A DNA stretch of 64,000 nucleotides from Rhodoferax sp. (GTDB taxonomy: Bacteria > Pseudomonadota > Gammaproteobacteria > Burkholderiales > Burkholderiaceae_C), in NCBI GenBank assembly GCA_031291305.1, contig JARLJH010000041.1:1-64000 (forward strand). Reading direction: 5' to 3'. Shown here one piece after another: positions 54,845 to 62,305 of the stretch. The number at the start of each line of letters is the position of its first letter. Position 1 is the first letter of the stretch. A model generated the notes under the pieces. It was not told the DNA's origin and made no database searches. It saw only the letters and a list, made by a program, of their open reading frames with translations. The position numbers and the translations under genes are program-made.

Positions 54845-55891
54845 TCAGGCCCGGGGCAGCGGCTTGCCGGTTTGCAGCCCCAGGCGCGCCAGCAGGGCCT
54901 GGTCTTCACTGCCCAGCGGGTTGTCGGTGGTCAGCAGCTTGTCACCATAAAAAATCGAATTGGCACCGGCCACAAAACACAGGGCCTGCACCGCGTCACC
55001 CATACTCTGGCGTCCTGCCGACAAACGCACCCGTGCCATCGGCATGGTGATGCGTGCCACCGCAATGGTGCGCACAAACTCCAGCGGGTCCAGGTCGGGC
55101 TGGTCAGCCAGCGGTGTACCTGCCACTTTGACCAGGTGGTTGATCGGCACCGACTCCGGGTACGGCGACAGGTTGGCCAATTCCGCCACCAACCCGGCGC
55201 GCTGCAAACGTGACTCACCCAAGCCCACAATGCCGCCGCAACAGACGCTGATACCAGCCTGACGCACCCGCGCCAGGGTGTCCAGGCGGTCTTGGTAGTC
55301 GCGTGTGCTGATGATGTCGCCGTAAAAATCGGGGGCGCTGTCCAGGTTGTGGTTGTAGTAGTCCAGCCCAGCCTCTTGCAATGTCTGGGCCTGGCCGTCG
55401 GACAGCATGCCCAAGGTGGCACAGGCCTCCAGCCCGGTGGCTTTGACGGTGCGCACCAGTTCAGCCACCGCTTCGATGTCGCGGTCTTTCGGCGCACGCC
55501 AGGCGGCACCCATACAAAAACGGCTGGCACCCGCATCTTTGGCGGCCAGCGCGGCGGCGCGCACGGTCTCCACCCCCATGAGTTTGCTGGCTTGTACACC
55601 GGTGTCAAAGTGCACCGACTGCGGACAGTAGCTGCAGTCTTCCGGGCAGCCACCGGTTTTGACCGAGACCAGCGTCGCCAGCTCGATCAGATTCGGGTCA
55701 AAGTGGGCGCGGTGCACCGTCTGCGCCTGGAAGATCAGGTCGGAGAACGGCAGCTCAAACAGCGCCAGCACTTGGTCCACCGTCCAGACCGGCTGGCCGC
55801 AGGCGGGGCGCTCGGGGTGCTGGTCCAGGCAAGCGTGAAAGTGCAGCGGGCTGGTCACCACGGTAGTGTCATCAGAGCTCATGTGCGTCAT
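54845..55891 (-). CDS. bioB: Biotin synthase
   Basis: 348 residues from the ATG at 55891, downstream of AGGATAT. Radical-SAM motif CPEDCSYC (Cys82, Cys86, Cys89), then [19 protein letters not shown]-type BioB blocks (here [12 protein letters not shown]), [21 protein letters not shown] and [11 protein letters not shown]. It inserts sulfur into dethiobiotin. It lies inside the cob operon, 5 nt before cbiB and 40 nt after cobO, which is unexpected because no other bio gene is present. The start could also be the Met at 55882. Confidence 0.93.
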   Translation of the reverse strand: MTHMSSDDTTVVTSPLHFHACLDQHPERPACGQPVWTVDQVLALFELPFSDLIFQAQTVHRAHFDPNLIELATLVSVKTGGCPEDCSYCPQSVHFDTGVQASKLMGVETVRAAALAAKDAGASRFCMGAAWRAPKDRDIEAVAELVRTVKATGLEACATLGMLSDGQAQTLQEAGLDYYNHNLDSAPDFYGDIISTRDYQDRLDTLARVRQAGISVCCGGIVGLGESRLQRAGLVAELANLSPYPESVPINHLVKVAGTPLADQPDLDPLEFVRTIAVARITMPMARVRLSAGRQSMGDAVQALCFVAGANSIFYGDKLLTTDNPLGSEDQALLARLGLQTGKPLPRA

Positions 55892-55931
55892 ACGTTTTAT
55901 ATCCTGTTGAATGGACGGTGCTCGCCATGTG

Positions 55932-56501
55932 TCAATCTTCAATCCCGCGCTGCGCCGGAATGCCCGCCTTGAACGCGTGCTTGACCATCTGCATCTCGGT
56001 CACGGTGTCGGCCAGTTCGATGATTTCGGGCGGGCAGCGGCGGCCGGTCAGCACCACGTGAACTTGGCTGGGGCGGGTTTTGAGCGTTTCCAGCACGTCG
56101 TCCAAAGGGAGCCAGCCGTAGATCAGCGGGTAGGTGATCTCGTCGAGCGTGACCATGAAATAGTCGCCGCTCAGGATGGCGGCTTTGGCCTTTTGCCAGC
56201 CATCGCGCGCCAGCTGGGCGGAGTGCTCCAGGTCCTGACTCTTCCAGCTAAAACCGTCGCCCAGGCCTTCGATGGGGATACCAATCTGCTCAAACATGCG
56301 GTGCTCGCCAAAGCGGGCACTGGGCACCTTCATGAACTGGAAAATCTTCACCGCCTTGCCACGCCCATGGGCGCGCAGCGCCAGGCCAAACGCGGCGGTG
56401 CTTTTGCCTTTACCGTCACCGGTGTTGACGATGATCAGGCCACGGCGTTCGCCCTCGGCTTTGTCGTAGGGTTTCTCTGAAGGTGGGGTTTCAATCTGCA
56501 T
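55932..56501 (-). CDS. cobO: Cob(I)yrinic acid a,c-diamide adenosyltransferase
   Basis: 189 residues, CobA/CobO/BtuR family. The P-loop GDGKGKST is at 28-35 (the family's modified Walker A), followed by [30 protein letters not shown] and [24 protein letters not shown]. It transfers the adenosyl group to the reduced corrinoid. Length is normal. Confidence 0.94.
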   Translation of the reverse strand: MQIETPPSEKPYDKAEGERRGLIIVNTGDGKGKSTAAFGLALRAHGRGKAVKIFQFMKVPSARFGEHRMFEQIGIPIEGLGDGFSWKSQDLEHSAQLARDGWQKAKAAILSGDYFMVTLDEITYPLIYGWLPLDDVLETLKTRPSQVHVVLTGRRCPPEIIELADTVTEMQMVKHAFKAGIPAQRGIED

Positions 56502-56549
56502 AAGGTGTTTTTCAGTCCTAAATCGGCGGTCAATCGGGGCAGATCCCCA

Positions 56550-57326
56550 CTAATTGGGCAACGCCACCCATTGCCCGGCCAGCGGGTGGATGGTGATGCG
56601 GTGGTCAAACACGGCTTCCAGCGCGCGGTGCGTGGTGGGGTGATCACAGGCACCTTGATGCGTGACGCGGCCAGCAGCCATGATGAGCATCTCATCAGCA
56701 TGCAGCGCCATGGAAATTTCGTGCAGCACGCTGACGACGGTGACGCCGACTTCCAACAAGCAGCGCACCACGCCCAGCCAGTCGGCCTGGTGCGGCGGGT
56801 CCAGATTGGCCAGCGGCTCGTCCATCAGCAGCACCTGCGCCTGTACCGCCAGGGCACGCGCCAGCAGCACGCGCTGGCGCTCGCCACCCGACAGTTGCCC
56901 CAGGCTGCGATGCCGCCAGTCCCAAGCCTGGGTGGCTTTGAGGGCGGTCTCGGCTGCCGCCAGATCTTTGGGGCTGGGTCCGGCCAGCCAGGCCTGGTGC
57001 GGCAAGCGGCCCAGCAAGGCCACGTCCCACACCGTCAGGTCATCGCCCGAGGATTCGTTCTGACCCAGCCAGGCGAGCTGCTGGGCGCGCTGGCGGTGTG
57101 GCAGGCTGTGCAAATCCTGCCCCAGCAAACGCACCGAGCCGCTGTGCGGCAGCAGGCCCGCCAGCACCTTGAGCAAGGTCGATTTGCCTGCGCCATTGGG
57201 GCCGACGATGCTGGTCCAGCGGCCTTGCGGCAGGCTCAGGCTGATGTCATGCAATATCTCGACATTTCCGATGCAAGCCCCTATATCAACTGCCTGAATA
57301 GCTATGGAATGCGCAGCATGGTTCAT
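56550..57326 (-). CDS. btuD: Vitamin B12 ABC importer ATPase
   Basis: 258 residues. Walker A GPNGAGKST at 42-50, signature LSGGERQRVLLARAL, Walker B LLMDEPLANLD. The FecE/BtuD class powers TonB-linked uptake of B12 or siderophores. ATGA overlap with btuC. The spacing of 48 nt to cobO keeps it in the operon. Confidence 0.9.
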   Translation of the reverse strand: MNHAAHSIAIQAVDIGACIGNVEILHDISLSLPQGRWTSIVGPNGAGKSTLLKVLAGLLPHSGSVRLLGQDLHSLPHRQRAQQLAWLGQNESSGDDLTVWDVALLGRLPHQAWLAGPSPKDLAAAETALKATQAWDWRHRSLGQLSGGERQRVLLARALAVQAQVLLMDEPLANLDPPHQADWLGVVRCLLEVGVTVVSVLHEISMALHADEMLIMAAGRVTHQGACDHPTTHRALEAVFDHRITIHPLAGQWVALPN

Positions 57327-58387
57327 GCGCCACCCCCGGTGAAACTGCGGCTATTGCGGCGCATCAGCCACAGCAGGTAGCCGCCGCCCAGCACCGCCGT
57401 GAGCACCCCCACGGGCAGCTCCTGCGGCGCAATCAGCCCACGGGCCAGCGTGTCGGCAGCCATCAGCAAAGCCCCGCCCATCAGGCTGGCTAGCAACATC
57501 AAACGGCCATGCGTGGTTTTGATGACCGAGCGCACCAGGTGCGGCGCGGCCAGGCCGACAAAAGCGATCAAGCCGGTCTGCGCCACCGCCGTGCCGGTGG
57601 CCAATGCCAGCACCGCCACAAAGGCCACACGCAGTGAGCCCAGCGGCAGACCCAGACTCTGCGCCGTGGCTTCGCCCAAGCTCAGGCCGTCCAGCACACG
57701 CCCCAGCAAACCCGCCGCCACCACGCACAGCAGCCAGACGCCTGCCATCAACAGGCAAGCCGTCCAGCCGACAAAGGCGGTGGAGCCGAGCATGAAGGCC
57801 TGCATGGCCTGCAGCGAATCGGGTGACAACAACAGCACCATTTGCGTGGCCGCGCCCAGCACCACACCCACCACGACACCGGCCAGCAGCAGGCGCAGCG
57901 TGTGCTGCACACCGCGCGACAAGGCCAGCGTCAACAGCACAGACAGCACCGCACCGACAAACGCCGCACCGGTGAGGCCCAGGCGCACCAGCACACTGCC
58001 GGAAAACACGCTGACCGCCGCGCCACCGTTCATCATGCTGGCGCCGAGCACGCTGGAACCACCCCCCAACGCCGCCAGCGTCAGCGCCACGCCCAGCGAT
58101 GCGCCCGAGGCGCTGCCCAGCAGATACGGGTCGGCCAGCGGGTTGCGAAACAGCCCTTGTGCGATGGCACCGGACAGACCCAACAAGGCCCCTGCGGCCC
58201 AGGCGCCCAGGGTGCGCGGCAGGCGGATCTCGCCCACAATCTGCTGCGCCATGGCCGTGGCGGCGGGGTCCAGCTCAGGGTGCAGCAAGGGACCAAGCAG
58301 GTTTTCAAATCCGGCGCTGCCGACACTCACGCCCAGCGCGAGCAGCGCCAGACTCAACAGCACCAACGCCCCGGCCACGAAAGACAT
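57323..58387 (-). CDS. btuC: Vitamin B12 ABC importer permease
   Basis: 354 residues from the ATG at 58387, with about ten membrane helices and the FecCD blocks RLPRTLGAWAAGALLGLSGAIAQGLFRNPLADPYLLGSASGASLG and GLIAFVGLAAPHLVRSVIKTTHGRLM. An in-frame TTG at 58402 would overlap the btuF stop (TTGA) and is a plausible alternative start. It forms the channel with BtuD and takes substrate from BtuF. Confidence 0.92.
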   Translation of the reverse strand: MSFVAGALVLLSLALLALGVSVGSAGFENLLGPLLHPELDPAATAMAQQIVGEIRLPRTLGAWAAGALLGLSGAIAQGLFRNPLADPYLLGSASGASLGVALTLAALGGGSSVLGASMMNGGAAVSVFSGSVLVRLGLTGAAFVGAVLSVLLTLALSRGVQHTLRLLLAGVVVGVVLGAATQMVLLLSPDSLQAMQAFMLGSTAFVGWTACLLMAGVWLLCVVAAGLLGRVLDGLSLGEATAQSLGLPLGSLRVAFVAVLALATGTAVAQTGLIAFVGLAAPHLVRSVIKTTHGRLMLLASLMGGALLMAADTLARGLIAPQELPVGVLTAVLGGGYLLWLMRRNSRSFTGGGA

Positions 58388-58398
58388 GCTGCGCAGGG

Positions 58399-59328
58399 TC
58401 AAGGCTTGGCCCCCGCCACTGCGCTTCTTGGCGCCTTGTCGGTCAAACACTGCGCCATCAGCCGCGCGCCTTCGGCCATGCGCGGGCCGGGGCGCACCAG
58501 CGCATCCGACTGCGCCGGGCTGAACGTGCACACGCGGTTCTCACGCACGGCGCGAATGCTTTGCCAGCCCGGGCGCTGCGCCATGGCGATGGCATTGCGG
58601 TCACCCACCATGATCAGGTCCGGGTTGGCGCGCACGACGAATTCGGGGTTGAGTTTGGGAAACGGCCCCAGCTTGGCGGGCACGATGTTTTTCACGCCCA
58701 GGCGCGTCAGGGTTTCGCCGATGAAAGAGGATTCGCCCGCCGCATAAGGCCCCTGGTTGACCTCAAAATACACGCGCGTGGCCTTGGCCGAATCAGGCAC
58801 CGATTGCGCCGCAGCCGACACCGCCGCGTCAATGACGCGCCAGACTTTGGCGGCATCGGGCACGCCCAGCACTTCACCCAGTTTGAGCATCACGCGCTGC
58901 ACATCGGCATGCGTCTTGGGCTCCAGCGACACCACTTTCAACCCCAGCGAACGCAGCCGCTCCCCCGCGCGCGACGAAGTGGCCATCAACACCACATCCG
59001 GGCGTAGCGCGACGATGGCCTCGATGTTTGGGTCGAGCCCACCGCCGACCTTCGGCAGGGTTTTCAGGCTGGCCGGGTAGTCCGAATAACGATCCACCCC
59101 CACCAGCCGCGCGCATTGGTCCAGCGCGCAGACGGTCTCGGCCAGCGACGGCAGCAGGCTAACCACGCGCTGTGGCGGTTGGGCAAAGCTGGTTCGCACA
59201 CCGGCGTCGTCCGTGACCTCGTAGGCGTGGGCGCTGACGGCGCAGCCCAGCAGCAAGACGCCCAACCAGCGACGCACGCCGAGTTTGGCGGCACGTCCCG
59301 AAGCCAACGCAGCCCACAGTGTGTTCAT
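58399..59328 (-). CDS. btuF: Periplasmic B12-binding protein
   Basis: 309 residues. A signal peptide ends VSAHAYE near residue 36. BtuF fold with PPQRVVSLLPSLAETVCAL, RLVGVDRYSDYPASLKTLPKVGGG, RPDVVLM and FSPAQSDALVRPGPRM. It delivers corrinoid to BtuCD. It overlaps the cobU stop by ATGA. Confidence 0.9.
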   Translation of the reverse strand: MNTLWAALASGRAAKLGVRRWLGVLLLGCAVSAHAYEVTDDAGVRTSFAQPPQRVVSLLPSLAETVCALDQCARLVGVDRYSDYPASLKTLPKVGGGLDPNIEAIVALRPDVVLMATSSRAGERLRSLGLKVVSLEPKTHADVQRVMLKLGEVLGVPDAAKVWRVIDAAVSAAAQSVPDSAKATRVYFEVNQGPYAAGESSFIGETLTRLGVKNIVPAKLGPFPKLNPEFVVRANPDLIMVGDRNAIAMAQRPGWQSIRAVRENRVCTFSPAQSDALVRPGPRMAEGARLMAQCLTDKAPRSAVAGAKP

Positions 59329-59969
59329 GATTCGTCCTTCAAAGTCAGCGGCAAACCCGCCGCCATCAGCGTCACGCGCTGGCAGCTGGCGGCCACGCTC
59401 TGGTTGAGCAGGCCCAGCGCATCGACAAAGGCACGCACCTCGCGGCCCATCGGGATCACGCCCAAACCGATCTCGTTGCCGACCAGCACCAGTGGCCCGG
59501 GGGCCAGCTTGATTGCTTCCAATAGTGTAGCTATATGCCGTTGTTTCACCTGGGCCACAAGCTGATTTTCTATAAATTCTTGCGACGTATGTGACAACGC
59601 ATCGTCTGCTGCTGGTGTGTCAACCGTTAGCTCAACCTCGGTGGGCATCAACCAGTTGGTCAGCCACAGGGTCAAACAGTCCACCACGATCAGCGTGTCG
59701 GCGCGGCTGTGCGCCTGGATCGCCTCGGCCAGCTTCAAGGGTTCTTCCAAGGTGCTCATGCCGGGCACACGCAGCGCCCGATCCGCCTGGTGGCGGGCAA
59801 TGCGCTGGCGCATTTCATCGTCCCAAGGCTGGGCGGTGGCGATCAACACAGCGCGATGGCTGCCGGACTGTGCCAGCCAGTCGCGCGCCAGCATCTCGGC
59901 GCGGCGACTCTTGCCGCTTTTCTGGCCACCCAGAATCAACTCGCTGCGGGCGATGCGGGGCGCGGTCAT
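59325..59969 (-). CDS. cobU: Adenosylcobinamide kinase/adenosylcobinamide-phosphate guanylyltransferase
   Basis: 214 residues from the ATG at 59969. Walker A GGQKSGKS at 14-21, then DCLTLWLTNWL and VLVGNEIGLGVIPMGREVRAFVDALGLLNQ. It phosphorylates adenosylcobinamide and then attaches GMP. Residues ~131-150 are encoded by a dispersed-repeat copy (59521-59580) lying between the DCLTLW and VLVGNEIG motifs. ATGA overlaps at both ends. Confidence 0.93.
   Translation of the reverse strand: MTAPRIARSELILGGQKSGKSRRAEMLARDWLAQSGSHRAVLIATAQPWDDEMRQRIARHQADRALRVPGMSTLEEPLKLAEAIQAHSRADTLIVVDCLTLWLTNWLMPTEVELTVDTPAADDALSHTSQEFIENQLVAQVKQRHIATLLEAIKLAPGPLVLVGNEIGLGVIPMGREVRAFVDALGLLNQSVAASCQRVTLMAAGLPLTLKDES
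59521..59580 (+). repeat. Dispersed short repeat, copy 7 (inside cobU)
   Basis: AATAGTGTAGCTATATGCCG, TTGTTTCACCTGGGCCACAA and GCTGATTTTCTATAAATTCT align well with copy 1 at 2245. It is translated on the minus strand as a segment of CobU (EFIENQLVAQVKQRHIATLL). Confidence 0.7.
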
Positions 59970-60840
59970 GGGCTGACTCCTGCGGGCAGGCCGGATGCAC
60001 CGTGCCCGGCAATGGCAGCCTGGCCAAACTGCTGGTGCCAGTTCATGACGATGCGGTGCAACTGCGCCACGCCGTCGGTCAACGCCGCAGGTCCGGGCTG
60101 CAGGATGTCGCACGACTTGATCTCGAACAGTTGCCCGGTTTTCACCGCTGCCAACTCGCTCCAGCCGGGTCGCGCTGCCACGGCTTCAGAACGGAACTTC
60201 TTGCCACACCACGAGCCAATGATGATGTCCGGGTTACGCCGCACCACCTCGTCACCATCGGCCAGGATGCGATTTTTCCCAACGATTGGACGGCCAGCTC
60301 GGGAAAGATATCGTCGCCACCGGCCATATCCATCAGCTCTGACACCCACTGGATGGCGCTGATCTGCGGCACATCCCATTCTTCAAAATAGATTTTGGGT
60401 CTATATGCAAAATTGGCCACTAGCCCTTGTATAGCTTGCAGATCATGCTGCATTTTTTGTATCAATGCCAGACCCTGTGCGCCCTGCCCGACCATCGCCG
60501 CCACCTGGAACAGCATCTCAAAAATCTCGGCCACGCTGCGCTGGTTGAAGACGGTGACCTGCACACCAGCACGAATGAGCGCGCTCGCAATGTCGGCCTG
60601 CATGTCGGAAAAGCCCAGCACGCAATCTGGTTGCAGCGCCAGAATCTTGTCAAGTTTGGCGCTGGTAAACGCGCTGACCCGCGGCTTTTCCTGCCGTGCA
60701 CGGCTGGGCCGCACGGTGTAGCCCGAGATACCGACAATGCGGTGCTCCTGCCCCAACAGGTAAAGCCACTCGGTGGTTTCCTCGGTCAGGCAAACGATGC
60801 GCCGCGGGCCTTGGGGCACCGACCAGGGCGAAGTGCTCAT
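59966..60840 (-). CDS. Cytoplasmic BtuF-like cobalamin-binding protein, -1 frameshifted
   Basis: Two overlapping frames make one protein. Zero frame from the ATG at 60840: RRIVCLTEETTEWLYLLGQEHRIVGISGYTVRP, FSDMQADIASALIRAGVQV and GGDDIFPELAVQSLGK. It then ends early at 60142 (232 codons). The -1 frame continues with NRILADGDEVVRRNPDIIIGSWCGKKFR to a stop at 59966. Joining them at 60274-60280 gives a 291-residue BtuF-like protein with no signal peptide. The junction is a G GGA AAA heptamer. Either ribosomal -1 slippage, a true single-base loss, or a sequencing error explains it. Adjacent to cobU and cobB, both by ATGA overlap. Confidence 0.75.
60274..60280 (-). other. Canonical -1 slippery heptamer G GGA AAA
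   Basis: On the minus strand, codons TTG-GGA-AAA-ATC read in the zero frame (codon 187 starts at 60282). A one-base back-slip gives AAT-CGC-ATC-CTG, exactly the expected family continuation. The motif obeys the X XXY YYZ rule. A weak hairpin (GCATC...GATG) follows. Confidence 0.6.
60395..60445 (-). repeat. Dispersed short repeat, copy 8 (inside the BtuF-like gene)
   Basis: Minus-strand reading GCAAGCTATACAAGGGCTAG followed by TGGCCAATTTTGCATATAGA fits the repeat pattern in the opposite orientation to the others. It codes for residues ~133-149 of the BtuF-like protein. Confidence 0.55.
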
Positions 60841-62276
60841 CCGCGCGACTCCTTGACCATTGGCGGCGAAAACAACTCCACCACCGCCTCAGGGCACGAT
60901 GGCAACCACGCATGGAAATAGCTGGCGCGCACGCTGCCGTGCTGCCAAAGCGCCTCTCCGACATCGGGCAAGGGGTCAGATTCCGGTCGTGCCGTGCGCG
61001 CCGCAGCGAGCAGCGACGTGTCAGTGGTGGAGTAATGAAACGTGTGGCCGCGAAGCGTGCCACTGGTCAATGACAGTTGTTGCGGACCCAGCGCCGCCAG
61101 CCGCTTGTGCATGGTGACCGTGCCGGGCAGCAAGCCCCACTGTGCATGGCGCTCACCATCGGCCATGATCAAGGTGTCAAACAGCGCCATCATGCCACCG
61201 CACTCGGCCCAGACCGGTTTGCCTGCCGCAATATGCGCCGCCAGGCTGTCGCGCAAAGCAGTGTTGCCGGCGATGGTTGGCGCATGCAACTCCGGGTAAC
61301 CGCCGGGCAGCCAAACCGCGTCACAGGCAGGCACTGCGGCGTCCATCAGCGGCGAGAAAAAGACCAGCTCCGCACCCAGGTCACGCAGGCAATCCAGGTT
61401 GGCTGCGTAGATAAAACAGAAGGCGGCATCGCGGGCAATCGCAATGGTTTTCCCAAGAAACGCAGGAAGGTTTGATGGCAGAGTGTTCTGCTCCGTACAA
61501 GGAGGAGCCCGCATAGCGGGCGGGGGACACGGAGCAGAACACTCTGCCATCAAGCCTTCCGGGCCCATCACAGGTGCTTTAAAGTCCACCGTCCAGCGCT
61601 GCCAGTCGTCCAGGCTCATCTGACCCAAAGGCGTGACTGCCAGCGCATCGGCGGCAGCATCCAACCGGGCCAACGCATCGCTCACTTCGCTGGCCACCGT
61701 CAGGCCCAGGTGCCGCTCGGGCAGCGACAAGGCCGCGTTACGCATCACCGCGCCCAGCCATTGTTCGGGCTCGCTCACGCTGCTTTTGAGCATCAGCGCG
61801 TGGCGCTCGCTGGCCACGCGATTGGCCAGCACACCGGCCCAGGGCAGGTCCGGGCGGTAGTGCTGCAAGCCAAAGGCCAGCGCACCAAAGGTGCCAGCCA
61901 TGGCACCGGCATCAATCACCGCGAGCACCGGCAAGCCAAAGCGCTGCGCCAGATCCGCCGCGCTCGGGTCGCCGTCAAACAAGCCCATCACGCCTTCCAC
62001 AATGATCAGATCGGCATCCACCGCCGCAGCCGCCAGGCGCGCACGACAGTCGGCCTCGCCATTGATCCACAGGTCCAGCTGATACACCGGCGCACCGCTG
62101 GCCAGCGCATGCCAGTACGGGTCCAGAAAGTCCGGCCCGCACTTGAACACCCGCACGCGTCGGCCCTGACGCGCGTGCAGCCGCGCCAGGGCCGACACCA
62201 CAGTCGTTTTGCCCTGGCCGGATGCGGGGGCAGCGACGAGGAGTGCGGGGCAGGTGGCTGGTGTGATAGATGTCAT
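60837..62276 (-). CDS. cobB: Cobyrinic acid a,c-diamide synthase
   Basis: 479 residues, slightly longer than the usual ~430-460. N-terminal P-loop APASGQGKTTV, KCGPDFLDPYWH, VEGVMGLFDG; C-terminal glutaminase with VWLPGGYPELH and AECGGMMAL (nucleophile Cys), and a final YFHAWLPS His. It amidates the a and c side chains of cobyrinate. About 32 residues (240-271, with APCPPPAMRAPPCTEQ) are encoded by a nested palindrome (61465-61560) located between the two domains. ATGA overlap with the BtuF-like gene. Confidence 0.92.
   Translation of the reverse strand: MTSITPATCPALLVAAPASGQGKTTVVSALARLHARQGRRVRVFKCGPDFLDPYWHALASGAPVYQLDLWINGEADCRARLAAAAVDADLIIVEGVMGLFDGDPSAADLAQRFGLPVLAVIDAGAMAGTFGALAFGLQHYRPDLPWAGVLANRVASERHALMLKSSVSEPEQWLGAVMRNAALSLPERHLGLTVASEVSDALARLDAAADALAVTPLGQMSLDDWQRWTVDFKAPVMGPEGLMAECSAPCPPPAMRAPPCTEQNTLPSNLPAFLGKTIAIARDAAFCFIYAANLDCLRDLGAELVFFSPLMDAAVPACDAVWLPGGYPELHAPTIAGNTALRDSLAAHIAAGKPVWAECGGMMALFDTLIMADGERHAQWGLLPGTVTMHKRLAALGPQQLSLTSGTLRGHTFHYSTTDTSLLAAARTARPESDPLPDVGEALWQHGSVRASYFHAWLPSCPEAVVELFSPPMVKESRG
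61465..61560. repeat. Nested palindromic element in cobB (32-bp arms)
   Basis: The arms 61465-61496 and 61529-61560 are complementary over 32 bp with one mismatch (GGAAGG-T/C-TTGATGG...). A second palindrome GCCCGC-ATA-GCGGGC lies in the loop (61507-61521). The 96-bp element keeps the CobB frame open, inserting a Pro/Cys-rich linker. Its sequence differs from the cobQ palindrome. Confidence 0.85.
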
Positions 62277-62305
62277 GTGTCAATAGCTGAATAGGGCACG
62301 TCACC

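Noticed and set aside
57283-57310. AATAGCTATGGAATGC in btuD resembling the dispersed repeat
   Set aside because: Only the first part of the pattern is present, without the GGGCTA block.
57399-58523. 374-codon plus-strand frame opposite btuC
   Set aside because: Low-complexity Pro/Thr/Ala translation, no ribosome site, wholly antisense to a well-supported permease; a high-GC shadow frame.
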